Shown: positions 40,777 to 52,471, counted from the stretch's first letter. The stretch: 64,000 nt of DNA from JAMDEO01 sp963775295 (GCA_963775295.1 CAVZIK010000006.1:310001-374000), one strand, 5' to 3'. Translations and numbers: made by a program. Notes: generated by a model not told the origin, from the letters alone.

Positions 40777-43740
40777 CTACGCGGTCGTAATGATTGCGCT
40801 GGTTCCCGTGTGGGCGTCCGTGTCGGTCCCGGTAACGGTCGTCGCCGTTCCCGCGACGGTATGCGTGGTGAAGCTGATCGTGGCGACGCCGTTGGCGTCA
40901 GTCGTACTCGTCGGATTGGCGAAGGATCCGTTTGCGTCGGACTTCGACCAGGTGACGACCTTGCCAGCTGTGTGGACCGGGTTGTTGTTGGTGTCGGCGA
41001 GCTGAGCAGTGATCGTCACACCGGCTCCCGCAGTCGGACTGTAGCTGCTGGAGGTGACAAGGTATTTCGTGGCCGCGCCCGCAACCGTCGTGATGGTGTT
41101 GCTGGTTCCCGTGTGGGCGTCCGTGTCGGTCCCGGTAACGGTCGTCGCCGTTCCCGCTACGGTATGCGTGGTGAAGCTGATCGTGGCGACGCCGTTGGCG
41201 TCAGTCGTACTCGTCGGATTGGCGAAGGATCCGTTTGCGTCGGACTTCGACCAGGTGACGACCTTGCCAGCTGTGTGGACCGGGTTGTTGTTGGTGTCGG
41301 CGAGCTGAGCAGTGATCGTCACACCGGCTCCCGCAGTCGGACTGTAGCTGCTGGAGGTGACAAGGTATTTCGTGGCCGCGCCCGGGCTCACGGTAAAATT
41401 TCCTGAGGCGTTGGCTGTAGTCGTGATGCCCGTTGGAACATCGGTGGCACCCACGAAGCGGTCACTAACGCCTGCGACCGTTGGAGTGATCAGCGTGCCG
41501 TCAACAAAACCGCCAGTTGTGATCATCGCATTCACGGTTCCAACGAAAGCGTTAGAAGTCAGGTAGATCGTACCAGTGTAGTTTATGACCGTGTTGCCAA
41601 AAGCATCCTGCGCTGTCACGCGCACTGCAAATGCCTGCCCTGCCACCTCGGCCGCATTCGACAGGAGGGTAGTTCCCCCCGACACGGTCACCGCGAATTT
41701 GGCCTGGTTGTACGCGTAATCGTTAGCAGTGCCCGCCGTCGCGCTGGTGCCGGCGGCAGTGGTGACCGTGACATCAACCACGCCGGCGATGTGCGCCGGG
41801 GACACACACGTAAGGGTGGTGGGACCTGCGACAACTACACCGGTGGCTGCAGTTCCCCCAAATGACACTGTCGCTCCGGGCACGAAACCGGTGCCCGTGA
41901 TAGTGACCGAAGTGCCACCAAAGCTCGGGCCCCCGCTCGGATTGAGCAACGTGACCGTCGGGCCACCGTACGCGTAATCGTTAGCAGTGCCCGCCGTCGC
42001 GCTGGTGCCGGCGGCAGTGGTGACCGTGACATCAACCACGCCGGCGATGTGCGCCGGGGACACACACGTAAGGGTGGTGGGACCTGCGACAACTACACTG
42101 GTAGCTGCAGTTCCCCCAAATGACACTGTCGCTCCGGGCACGAAACCGGTGCCCGTGATAGTGACCGAAGTGCCCCCCGCGGTCGTCGCCTGTCCGCTCG
42201 GGTTGAGGAGCGTGACCGTCGGGCCACCGTACGCGTAATCGTTAGCAGTGCCCGCGGTAGCGCTGGTGCCGGCGGCAGTGGTGACCGTGACATCAACCAC
42301 GCCGGCGATGTGCGCCGGGGACACACACGTAAGGGTGGTGGGACCTGCGACAACTACACTGGTAGCTGCAGTTCCCCCAAATGACACTGTCGCTCCGGGC
42401 ACGAAACCGGTGCCCGTGATAGTGACCGAAGTGCCCCCCGCGGTCGTCGCCTGTCCGCTCGGGTTGAGGAGCGTGACCGTCGGGCCACCGTACGCGTAAT
42501 CGTTAGCAGTGCCCGCGGTAGCGCTGGTGCCGGCGGCAGTGGTGACCGTGACATCAACGGTTGTGCCTATCGCACCAGCTGGCGCGGTCGCGGTGATCTG
42601 CGTCGTGGAGTTCACGACGAAGGTCGCACTCAGGGTCCCGAATCTGACGGCGGTGGCCCCCAGCAAATTGGTTCCCGTGATGATGACGGTGTTGCCTCCA
42701 GAGGGAGCACCGGCGGAGGGAGCTAGCAACGTCACCGTCGGGAAGCCGTAGTTGTACTTGCTGGCCGCGCTGGTGACACTCGTTCCGGCCGGGGTCGTGA
42801 CTGTCACATCCACGGTACCCGCCGCATTCGCCGGAGCGACGGCCGTTATCTGGGTCACTGAGTTCAGAATGAAACTGGTCGCCTTCACCGCTCCGAACTT
42901 GACAACAGTGGCAGAAGTGAAGTTGGTCCCCGTGATAACAACCGAGTTACCGCCTGCGGTAGGACCAAAGGATGGATTTAGAAGCGTTACCGTGGGCAGC
43001 GCGGTGAGGAAGCCAACGGCCTTCACTCGCAGAACCATGGCAACAGCTTGGGCACGGGTGAGATTCGAGCCCGGACGAAGATAGAGATTGCCGCCACTCG
43101 GACTTCCTTGGACCACGGCCCGCGCAACAAGGTATGCCGTGTATGGCGCATGCACCGCCGACACACTGGGGGCATCGGCGAACTCGCCTAGAATTTCTGC
43201 CCCCTCGGCAGCGTACCAAGCGGTCAGGGATGGATAATTGCCCTCGTCCCCAGCTATGTGACCGCGGGCATCCATCTCCTTCTGGGCAAGATATTGTCCC
43301 AGGATCGAATTGGATTGTTGGCGGCTGATTGCCGAGTTGGGCCGATAGGTCCCGTCGGTGAAGCCGGAGATAATGCCGGCATCCACCCCACCCTCGATCC
43401 ATGGGTAAAAGATGTTGGTGGTATGCACGTCGCTGAATGTGGGGGTCGCCGGCGTCGCGGTACCCAAGCCGAGCCCATCGACGGCCATCTTCGCGAACTG
43501 GCCGCGCGTGACCGCCAGAGCAGGTTTGAATGTGCCATCCGGATATCCAGCCGCCACGGTGGCGGCTTGCGTCGCGGTGACATGATAGGTATCGACCCAT
43601 TGCTGGTCAGAGATGTCTGTCCATCGGTTGGCGGCCATCGCCGCGCTGGAGACTAGTAAGGCCATCAGTGCGGCCAGAAGCACCAGAACGGTGACCCTAA
43701 GCCTCCAACGTGGTTGAGAACGGTGCACGCTTCTGCTCAT
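40777..43740 (-). CDS. SLH-domain repeat surface protein (IPT/TIG and Ig-like repeats)
   Basis: A 987-residue secreted protein. The signal peptide is at about 1-36. SLH-type repeats (about 37-225; RGQFAKMAVDGLG, DGTYRPNSAISRQQ) bind wall polymers. Five IPT/TIG domains follow from about 245 (TVTLLNPS..GGxSVTITGTGF pattern); the last three share nearly identical sequence. A filamin-like unit comes next. Two nearly identical Big_1/invasin-like domains (LVTSSSYSPTAGAGVTITAQ) end the protein. It has no C-terminal anchor; SLH anchors it. AGGAG precedes the ATG. Likely an adhesin or S-layer component. Its own promoter region holds tandem repeats (43932-43970). Confidence 0.85.
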   Translation of the reverse strand: MSRSVHRSQPRWRLRVTVLVLLAALMALLVSSAAMAANRWTDISDQQWVDTYHVTATQAATVAAGYPDGTFKPALAVTRGQFAKMAVDGLGLGTATPATPTFSDVHTTNIFYPWIEGGVDAGIISGFTDGTYRPNSAISRQQSNSILGQYLAQKEMDARGHIAGDEGNYPSLTAWYAAEGAEILGEFADAPSVSAVHAPYTAYLVARAVVQGSPSGGNLYLRPGSNLTRAQAVAMVLRVKAVGFLTALPTVTLLNPSFGPTAGGNSVVITGTNFTSATVVKFGAVKATSFILNSVTQITAVAPANAAGTVDVTVTTPAGTSVTSAASKYNYGFPTVTLLAPSAGAPSGGNTVIITGTNLLGATAVRFGTLSATFVVNSTTQITATAPAGAIGTTVDVTVTTAAGTSATAGTANDYAYGGPTVTLLNPSGQATTAGGTSVTITGTGFVPGATVSFGGTAATSVVVAGPTTLTCVSPAHIAGVVDVTVTTAAGTSATAGTANDYAYGGPTVTLLNPSGQATTAGGTSVTITGTGFVPGATVSFGGTAATSVVVAGPTTLTCVSPAHIAGVVDVTVTTAAGTSATAGTANDYAYGGPTVTLLNPSGGPSFGGTSVTITGTGFVPGATVSFGGTAATGVVVAGPTTLTCVSPAHIAGVVDVTVTTAAGTSATAGTANDYAYNQAKFAVTVSGGTTLLSNAAEVAGQAFAVRVTAQDAFGNTVINYTGTIYLTSNAFVGTVNAMITTGGFVDGTLITPTVAGVSDRFVGATDVPTGITTTANASGNFTVSPGAATKYLVTSSSYSPTAGAGVTITAQLADTNNNPVHTAGKVVTWSKSDANGSFANPTSTTDANGVATISFTTHTVAGTATTVTGTDTDAHTGTSNTITTVAGAATKYLVTSSSYSPTAGAGVTITAQLADTNNNPVHTAGKVVTWSKSDANGSFANPTSTTDANGVATISFTTHTVAGTATTVTGTDTDAHTGTSAIITTA
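40800..41393. repeat. two near-identical 303-base tandem coding repeats (Big_1-like units)
   Basis: The unit starting at 40800 recurs at 41103. Over roughly 290 bases I find one clear mismatch (40855 G against 41158 T). Such identity at third positions indicates very recent duplication or gene conversion. Confidence 0.85.
41712..42493. repeat. three near-identical 258-261-base tandem coding repeats (IPT/TIG units)
   Basis: Copies begin near 41712, 41970 and 42231. The copies at 41970 and 42231 are almost identical; the first differs mainly where TSFGGPS-type sequence replaces QATTAGG. A further partial start follows at 42492. They are coding repeats in frame, not a CRISPR array. Confidence 0.85.
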
Positions 43741-44143
43741 TTCCCACTCCTCTCCTGACTTTCCGATCGTGTTCGCTGTGCCGCGGCGCCTTCAATGAGG
43801 CGCGTTGGTTCACGCCCGAGGTAGAACCCGTAAACCGACCTGCAAGCCAGCCGCACCCCCTTGTCGAAAGAGTCCCGTGATCCCTTTACCGGCGAGTAAA
43901 TGATGACTCTCCTTAACTCTAATCACTATAGTACGAGGTTAGTACAACATCATACGAGGTTTGTACAACAACTGTTCCGCTCACGTTAGGCCCGGATCCC
44001 CGCCGTCGATCGGGAACGCTCCAGTCTATATATGTCCGGGACACCCTTCAGCATTACGTGACAAGTTCGAAATCGCTGCATTCGCTAAAATACGTGTGTA
44101 CATTGCCTCGCCAAGAGCACACCGAGGCAGAGCAGGGGATGGC
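43741..44143. other. intergenic region between the SLH protein and the penicillin-binding protein
   Basis: A 403-base stretch between divergent genes. It holds two 18-base direct repeats at 43932-43970, a TAAAAT hexamer at 44086-44091 that could be the -10 of the penicillin-binding protein gene (its -35 is poor), and no gene. The rest shows no clear feature. Confidence 0.45.
43932..43970. repeat. two 18-base direct repeats 21 bases apart (possible operator)
   Basis: TACGAGGTTAGTACAACA and TACGAGGTTTGTACAACA differ at one base. The 21-base period is two helical turns, as expected for cooperative binding of a dimer. They lie 192 bases upstream of the SLH gene and 174 bases upstream of the penicillin-binding protein gene. 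Confidence 0.5.
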
Positions 44144-46276
44144 ATGAGGATCGGTCGGGAGACGCGCAGCGCCCGTCAGAGGCGAGCACAGAAGGTCCGG
44201 CGCAAGCGGATCATCATACTAATCGCCGTGCTTGTGATCCTGCCTTTGCTCACTCTGGGTATCCTCGCAGGATTGGCCGGCCTGGGCCTGCGAACTGTGG
44301 CCGCCGTCGAGAAGGACATGCCGTCCCTCGAGAACCAGAATTCCGTATCTCTGGCCGAGACCAGCCAGATCTACGCAGCGGACGGCACTCTCCTCGCATA
44401 CCTCCACGGGGTCGAGAACCGCACCGTAATCAGCGGCAAACAAATCCCCGACTCTCTAAAACACGCCATCGTGGCAGTCGAAGACGAGCGCTTCTACCAG
44501 CACACCGGAGTGGACGCCACAGGCTTCTTCCGGGCGTTGGTCACAAACCTGAAGGCCAACAAGGTCGAGGAGGGCTTCTCCACCATCACCATGCAGCTGG
44601 TCGGGAATCTCTACCTCGACCGGACGGACATCTCGCTTACCCGCAAATTTGACGAGATGGCGCTGGCTTGGCAATTCGAGAAGAAGTATTCCAAAGACGA
44701 GATTCTCGGCATGTATCTGAACACCGTGTACTTCGGCTCCAATGCGTACGGCGTCGAAGCCGCCGCTCGCACGTATTTCGACAAGGACCCGGTCGACCTC
44801 ACTCTGGCGGAGGCGGCCTTGCTCGCTGGGCTTCCGCAAGCACCCACGGCTTTTTCGCCCCGCTCGAACCCGACGGATGCTCTCAGGCGCCGCAACATTA
44901 TCTTGCTGAAGATGTACGACCAGGGTTTCGTCACATTGGACGAAGCCCGCGCGGCCCTTCGTGAGCCGCTTACTCTGGCGCCCTATTCTCCGTACACCAA
45001 GGTGCAAGAGCCTTACGTCGTGGCATACGTCCGGAAACAGCTCATCGACATGTTCGGCGAAGACCGGGTCTTCAAAGGCGGACTCCGCGTTGAGACGACC
45101 ATCAACCCGGCTTACCAGGAACTGGCGGCGAAGGCGATCTCGAGCACCCTAAATCAAAAAGGGGATCCCGCCGCGGCCATGGTCAGCATCGAGCCCCAGA
45201 CCGGTTACATCCGGGCCATGGTGGGAAGTACGAGCTACGACAATTCCAAGTTTATTCTCGCCACCCAGGGTCGACGCCAACCCGGTTCCTCATTCAAGAC
45301 GTTCGCGCTGACGGCCGCTATTGAGGCAGGTATCGACCCTTGGAACACCTACTACACGTCGCAGCCGGTTTCGCTCACCTACCCGGGCGCGCCAAAGCCG
45401 TGGACCGTCAAGACTTATGGCAATACCTACCACGGCACTATCAGCGTCGAACAGGCCACGTTATATAGCGACAACACCGTGTACGCTCAGATGGCCTTGG
45501 ACGTCGGTGCCGAGCATATCGTGGACGTGGCCAAACGCATGGGGATCACCTCGTACCTCAACTCAGACCCAGCCATAGCTCTGGGAGGCTTGACCTACGG
45601 CGTCTCTCCTCTCGAGATGGCCTCTGCTTATGCCACGTTGGCCAACCATGGAGAGCACGTCGAACCCACGATCATCACCAAGGTCACCGACTCCAAGGGC
45701 AACGTGGTCTGGGAAGCGCAGCCCAAGCGGACACAGGCGATCTCAGCCGGCGTCGCGTACGAGGTTACGCGCATTCTTCAGCAGAACGTCCTCCACGGCA
45801 CGGGCACCAAGGCCAACATCGATCGTCCGGCGGCGGGCAAGACCGGCACGGCACAAGAAAACGGTGACGCCTGGTTCTGTGGATATACTCCAAATCTCTC
45901 CACGGCGATTTGGATGGGTTACCCCCAGGGTCAGGTCCCCATGAAGAACGTTCATGGCATCACCGTGACGGGTGGGAGCTTCCCGGCGGAAATGTGGCAC
46001 AACTTCATGTACGACGCCGACAGGGACTATCCCGAGACGCAGTTCAGCGTGCCTACGGTGAAAGTGACCTACGACCTCTTCTTCCACAGCACGTACGCTG
46101 TGCCTCCCACGTCGAGCACGACCAGCAGCACCTCCACCACAACGACCATCCCCACCACCGATACCACGGAGCAGACGCCCACCACCGAGGGCACGACGAC
46201 CACCGGGGGCACGACGACCACTCAGCGAACCACCACGACCACCCTCACCACGAGTCCGCCCAGCACCAGTTTCTAG
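44144..46276 (+). CDS. class A penicillin-binding protein (glycosyltransferase plus transpeptidase)
   Basis: ATG 44144 follows AGGGG; the frame upstream has no family match. The 710-residue protein has a short basic head, one membrane helix (about 25-50), a GT51 domain with catalytic Glu in VEDERFYQHTGVD (E113), and a transpeptidase with SxxK at S382 (GSSFKTF), SxN as SDN, and KTGT in AGKTGTAQENG. It polymerises and crosslinks peptidoglycan outside the membrane. The last 50 or so residues are a Thr/Ser/Pro-rich tail, common in Gram-positive class A PBPs. Divergent from the SLH gene. Confidence 0.93.
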   Translation: MRIGRETRSARQRRAQKVRRKRIIILIAVLVILPLLTLGILAGLAGLGLRTVAAVEKDMPSLENQNSVSLAETSQIYAADGTLLAYLHGVENRTVISGKQIPDSLKHAIVAVEDERFYQHTGVDATGFFRALVTNLKANKVEEGFSTITMQLVGNLYLDRTDISLTRKFDEMALAWQFEKKYSKDEILGMYLNTVYFGSNAYGVEAAARTYFDKDPVDLTLAEAALLAGLPQAPTAFSPRSNPTDALRRRNIILLKMYDQGFVTLDEARAALREPLTLAPYSPYTKVQEPYVVAYVRKQLIDMFGEDRVFKGGLRVETTINPAYQELAAKAISSTLNQKGDPAAAMVSIEPQTGYIRAMVGSTSYDNSKFILATQGRRQPGSSFKTFALTAAIEAGIDPWNTYYTSQPVSLTYPGAPKPWTVKTYGNTYHGTISVEQATLYSDNTVYAQMALDVGAEHIVDVAKRMGITSYLNSDPAIALGGLTYGVSPLEMASAYATLANHGEHVEPTIITKVTDSKGNVVWEAQPKRTQAISAGVAYEVTRILQQNVLHGTGTKANIDRPAAGKTGTAQENGDAWFCGYTPNLSTAIWMGYPQGQVPMKNVHGITVTGGSFPAEMWHNFMYDADRDYPETQFSVPTVKVTYDLFFHSTYAVPPTSSTTSSTSTTTTIPTTDTTEQTPTTEGTTTTGGTTTTQRTTTTTLTTSPPSTSF

Positions 46277-46343
46277 CGATTCCTCTTCTCGCCGTTTGCC
46301 AAAGCTTCTCTTCGGGCACGAACCTCACGAAGGCATTCCTGTA

Positions 46344-46371
46344 TTGACAGATATGAGTCCATGCGTATAAG
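46344..46371 (+). promoter_or_regulatory. clpB promoter
   Basis: A perfect -35 TTGACA (46344-46349), 16-base spacer and TATAAG (46366-46371). The leader to clpB is about 60 bases. No convincing HAIR or CIRCE site overlaps it, unlike dnaK. Confidence 0.55.
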
Positions 46372-46434
46372 ATTTTATGCGCGTAATGGACTAGTACCTT
46401 CTGTCATTTGGCTGGACGAGGAGCACTGATATTC

Positions 46435-49041
<2,607 letters not shown>

Positions 49042-49065
49042 TCATCTCCATTTCCTCAAAAGACG

Positions 49066-49094
49066 GAGGGCTCCCCGGGGATCGGGGAGCCCTC
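49066..49094. terminator. clpB terminator hairpin
   Basis: Twelve-base perfect arms GAGGGCTCCCCG / CGGGGAGCCCTC with a 5-base loop, 25 bases past the clpB stop. No strong T-run. It may also serve the convergent gene at 49159. Confidence 0.65.
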
Positions 49095-49158
49095 GCGTCG
49101 GGGATGGGAGTATTGAAGGCCCTATCCCGGCTGCAAGCCGGACTGCGCCTCGATCGTC

Positions 49159-49632
49159 CTAGACAGCGGGCCCGGCGCGTACCGCGCGGCGCTCCCAGAA
49201 GATGACGCCAACGAGAAGGAGTGCAAAGCCAATGACTACCAGGAGGATGCCGTTGACTGTGAGAACCGTCGTCAAGCCGTACGCCAGCACGGCGGTGGTC
49301 ATGGAGTTCTGCAGGTTCATGGCCTGAGCGTAGGTGAGTTGGGTTGGGTTGGTGGGATCGAATTTCTTCCCGCCCAGGAGATCGGAATAGGTCGGGGCAA
49401 TACTTTGGCGATGTTTAATGAGCGTATCGACTGCAAGGCGTGCCTGAGAGGCATTCGAGATGATCGCGTCCGTGGGCGCGTTTTCGTCGAAAACGGCAAG
49501 AGAGATCTTCTCACCCTTGAGATTTTTGGTGACATCGCCTGCGTCGGCACGTCCGATTACGATCGAAGTGATCCCTCCGGCGAGGACTGCAATGCCCAAC
49601 ACCAAGACGATGATTACGGCGATCTTCTTCAC
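49159..49632 (-). CDS. small two-helix membrane protein, function unknown
   Basis: A 157-residue protein with an N-terminal membrane helix (about 5-25), an extracytoplasmic middle of about 90 residues, and a C-terminal helix (about 120-148) followed by a positive end (ERRAVRAG). The middle has LKGEKISLAVFDENAPTDAI and SNASQARLAVDTLIKHR. Similar proteins are often named aromatic ring-opening dioxygenase LigA in databases; nothing here supports an enzyme. Convergent with clpB. Confidence 0.65.
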   Translation of the reverse strand: MKKIAVIIVLVLGIAVLAGGITSIVIGRADAGDVTKNLKGEKISLAVFDENAPTDAIISNASQARLAVDTLIKHRQSIAPTYSDLLGGKKFDPTNPTQLTYAQAMNLQNSMTTAVLAYGLTTVLTVNGILLVVIGFALLLVGVIFWERRAVRAGPAV

Positions 49633-49747
49633 AGCGGTTCCTCCCCCTCGCGATACCTCGCGCGGATAGTATTGCCGACTCCACCCCCCGTTTCGGCGTT
49701 ATGCTTGGATATGCCCCCAGGGTATGGCACCGACGTAGTTTCGCCGG

Positions 49748-49753
49748 TATAAT
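49748..49753 (+). promoter_or_regulatory. -10 box of the Rrf2 regulator gene
   Basis: Perfect TATAAT 47 bases upstream of the start. The -35 at 17 bases (TGGCAC) is weak, which is common where a regulator such as the Rrf2 protein itself acts. Confidence 0.4.
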
Positions 49754-49799
49754 ACCCTGGAAAGATGATCATGTCAATCGGCTTTTAGGCGGGACTACT

Positions 49800-50243
49800 A
49801 TGATGTCGATTTCGAGCAAGGGAAGATATGCCTCCCGGATTATGGTCTTTCTCGCCTCCTTGCCCCGTGGAGCGACGGTGACCAAGTACGAGATCGCGGA
49901 CACCGAGAGCGTGTCGGCCGCCTACGTTGAGCAATTGATGATGCCCCTACGGTTGGCCGGGCTGGTAGCAAGTCATCGTGGAAGAACGGGCGGGTTTTCC
50001 CTCGCCCGCGACCCCGAGACGGTCTCAGTTGCTGAAGTGTTGAAAGCAGTGGAAGGGACGGTTCAGGTTGCCCCTTGCTCGGATGCTCACGCGTGTGACC
50101 GTTCGGCCACTTGCGCCACGCGGGACGTCTGGCAGAAAGCCACCGATCTTCTCGACAACCTGTTTTCCGGCATTACCCTCGCGGATTTGGTGCGAGACGC
50201 GGCAGCCAAGACGGGCGAGGGCCAATCCCCGCCAGGTTCCTAG
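49800..50243 (+). CDS. Rrf2-family iron-sulfur transcription regulator
   Basis: ATG 49800 (or 49803) gives 147 residues. The winged helix is SISSKGRYASRIMVFLA with YVEQLMMPLRLAGLVASHRGRTGG. The cluster ligands appear as C-x5-C-x5-C (CSDAHACDRSATC), the IscR/Rrf2 spacing, so it likely binds a [2Fe-2S] or [4Fe-4S] cluster. It senses Fe-S status, oxygen, NO or sulfur. The regulon is unknown; the methyltransferase gene 27 bases downstream is likely co-transcribed. Confidence 0.88.
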   Translation: MMSISSKGRYASRIMVFLASLPRGATVTKYEIADTESVSAAYVEQLMMPLRLAGLVASHRGRTGGFSLARDPETVSVAEVLKAVEGTVQVAPCSDAHACDRSATCATRDVWQKATDLLDNLFSGITLADLVRDAAAKTGEGQSPPGS

Positions 50244-50270
50244 GCTCGGACCGCTATAATCCTCCGTCCC

Positions 50271-51698
50271 ATGGACCAACCCACACGATTACGAAAAGGC
50301 GACACCATCGAGCTACCCATCCAGAGCCTGGCGTTCGGAGGCAAGGGTGTTGCCAAGCTCGATGATTTCGTCATCTTCGTAAACGGCGCCGTTCCGGGCG
50401 ACGTAGCCCGGGTCGTCGTCACCAAGACCAAGAAGCGGTACGCGGAGGCTCGTGTGCTGGAACTGGTGTCACCTTCTCCCGACCGAGTGACGCCCTGGTG
50501 CCCGACCTTCGGAGACTGCGGCGGGTGCGTCTGGCAGAGCTTGGACTACGCGGTACAACTCGGGTACAAGGCCCGCCAGGTGGGAGAGTCGCTTGAGCAC
50601 CTGGGAGGACTGCGCGGATTCGAACTTCGGCCCGCGGTTGGGATGGCCCATCCATGGCGCTACCGGAACCGGGTCGACTTTTCTATCGGCATGTCTGATG
50701 ACGGCGCTGTGGTGGGATTCCGCCCTCCGGGCCGCTGGGATCTCGTACTACCGGTCTCCGAATGCCATCTCGTGAGCACCGACATGGAGGCGGTGAGGGC
50801 CACCGTGGAGACCTGGCTACGGGAGGCCGGTATTCCCGGCTGGGATCCGCGCACAAACACAGGCTTTGCCCGTCACCTGCTGGTTCGCTCCGCGCAGATG
50901 GGCCAAGAACTACTCGTCAGCCTTGTGACTGCCCCGGGAGACATGCCTGCGCCCAGCCGCCTGGTGGAGCGTCTGCGAGTCGCTCGCCCCAAAATCGTCG
51001 GTGTAGCTCACGCCGTCAACGCAGGCACCGCAGAGTTAAGCGCGGGCCTGGGATACGAGATGCTGTGGGGCAGATCCTTTCTCGTCGAGCGGGTTGCCGG
51101 AACGAGTCTCAAGATTTCCCTAAATGCTTTCTTCCAGACCAACACACTCATGGCGCACGCGCTCTATGCTCTCGTTGCCCAGGAGGCGCTGCTCGAGGAC
51201 GAGGCGCCCGCGGCAGGGGGGACAAGGGGCTCCGCTCCCGTGATCTGGGACCTCTATTCCGGAGTTGGCTCCATCGGATTGTCACTCGCTCCTCGAGCCG
51301 GAAGAGTGCTTGGTATAGAGGCAGTATCCGAGGCGGTCCAAGGCGCTCGAGAAAACGCGGAACTCAATGGTATCGAGAACGCCGTGTTCCTCGAGGGGGA
51401 CGTGCGCAAGATCCTCCGCGAAGTGGCCCAAGGGTTCCGCGGGCTGCCGCAGGGACTCGAGAATCCGGACGTTGTGATCGTGGACCCGCCCCGGGCCGGC
51501 CTACACCGGAGAGTGGTGGCACGGGTGGGCGAACTCGGAGCGCCCCGCATCGTCTACGTTTCATGCAATCCGGCTACCATGGCGCCCAACGTAGCTCAAT
51601 TCCAGGAGCACGGGTATCGACTAGATCATGTCACCCCCGTCGACATGTTCCCACATACCCCGCATGTGGAAGCGGTGGGCGTGCTCACCCGCGACTAG
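50271..51698 (+). CDS. RlmD/TrmA-family uracil-5 RNA methyltransferase
   Basis: A 475-residue protein with an N-terminal TRAM domain (DTIELPIQSLAFGGKGVAKL), Fe-S cysteines CPTFGDCGGC near 80, the SAM-binding IWDLYSGVGSIGLSLA near 330, ISLNAFFQTN, and the catalytic Cys in YVSCNPATMAPN near 435. It methylates C5 of a uridine in 23S rRNA or tRNA; which one cannot be told from sequence. Its end overlaps the convergent glycosylase gene by 4 bases. Confidence 0.9.
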   Translation: MDQPTRLRKGDTIELPIQSLAFGGKGVAKLDDFVIFVNGAVPGDVARVVVTKTKKRYAEARVLELVSPSPDRVTPWCPTFGDCGGCVWQSLDYAVQLGYKARQVGESLEHLGGLRGFELRPAVGMAHPWRYRNRVDFSIGMSDDGAVVGFRPPGRWDLVLPVSECHLVSTDMEAVRATVETWLREAGIPGWDPRTNTGFARHLLVRSAQMGQELLVSLVTAPGDMPAPSRLVERLRVARPKIVGVAHAVNAGTAELSAGLGYEMLWGRSFLVERVAGTSLKISLNAFFQTNTLMAHALYALVAQEALLEDEAPAAGGTRGSAPVIWDLYSGVGSIGLSLAPRAGRVLGIEAVSEAVQGARENAELNGIENAVFLEGDVRKILREVAQGFRGLPQGLENPDVVIVDPPRAGLHRRVVARVGELGAPRIVYVSCNPATMAPNVAQFQEHGYRLDHVTPVDMFPHTPHVEAVGVLTRD

Positions 51699-52378
51699 TA
51701 CGGCGGCTCGTCACGGAACCAATCACCCAGGTTCCGGAATGCCCTCCAAAATTCGGTCTTCGCTCGCTCTTCGTCCAGGGCTCCATCGATGTCCGGAGTG
51801 ACGAGTGCACGGCAGAAGGGCGTGAGATCCTGCAGACGGCCTGGATCCCAAACTAGTTCTTTCATCCCTGCCACCCGGCCCTTGTTCACCGCGGCGAGGG
51901 TTTCCTCACCCATGATTACCAGCAGGCGGGGCTGCGTGATATGGAGTTCCTCAAGCCAATATACCGGGCAGTTCTTCTCGCCCTCGGCCAGTTCGACGTC
52001 GTGACATTTCACCACGTTAGTGCCGTAGACGATGAGCGGATTCACACCCAGTCGCTCCATGCTCTTCAGTACGGCGGTACCGGCTCGCCCGAAAAAGGCG
52101 ACGCCCTCAGAAACCTCCGCGTAGCGCGGCTGATATTTCAACAGGAGGATATCGGCGAGCGGATGCCCTGAGCCCACAGTGGGGAGAAAGTCCCCCCTCT
52201 GACATTGGCGGCAATGAGCAACGCGGTAGTTCAGATCGTTGCTCTCCGCGATCGCCCGTTCCTCAAGTTTCTTGTAGATCTCGTTTGCCTCTGCGAGAGG
52301 CGGTGAGTCTTTCACGTCACTATCCAGATCGACTTCCGTATCGTGGATTCCCGGAACCGGCACGCTCTCCCGGTGCAA
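51695..52378 (-). CDS. divergent uracil-DNA glycosylase-fold protein
   Basis: A 227-residue protein. Its fold matches family 4/5 uracil-DNA glycosylases: CRQCQ near 55 (an Fe-S-type CxxC), GVAFFGRAGTAVLKSMERLG near 95 and VYGTNVVKC near 118 (NxVKC). The usual catalytic loop GEAPG-xxE is replaced by LKYQPRYAEVSEG, so the normal active site is missing. The start is a TTG at 52378 without a clear ribosome site; a later GTG is possible. It is the last gene after the GT-PHP fusion. It may bind uracil DNA without cleavage or act on another base. Confidence 0.6.
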   Translation of the reverse strand: MHRESVPVPGIHDTEVDLDSDVKDSPPLAEANEIYKKLEERAIAESNDLNYRVAHCRQCQRGDFLPTVGSGHPLADILLLKYQPRYAEVSEGVAFFGRAGTAVLKSMERLGVNPLIVYGTNVVKCHDVELAEGEKNCPVYWLEELHITQPRLLVIMGEETLAAVNKGRVAGMKELVWDPGRLQDLTPFCRALVTPDIDGALDEERAKTEFWRAFRNLGDWFRDEPPY

Positions 52379-52471
52379 AAACGGACACGAGTTTCGCGAC
52401 CCGGACCCGAGAGCGTAGAGACTATATTGGCGGACGGGGGGTGAATTCCTCCGGCTTGCTGCAGGCCTTCG

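Noticed and set aside
41712..42493. CRISPR-like periodic repeats
   Set aside because: Units are about 260 bases, in frame, and encode IPT/TIG domains. No short repeat-spacer pattern is present.
46344..46371. A HAIR site at the clpB promoter
   Set aside because: Best alignment gives only 4 and 3 of 7 matches in the two halves, which is near chance.
49159..49632. Naming this membrane protein an aromatic ring-opening dioxygenase
   Set aside because: That database name is common for such proteins, but there are two membrane helices and no dioxygenase residues.
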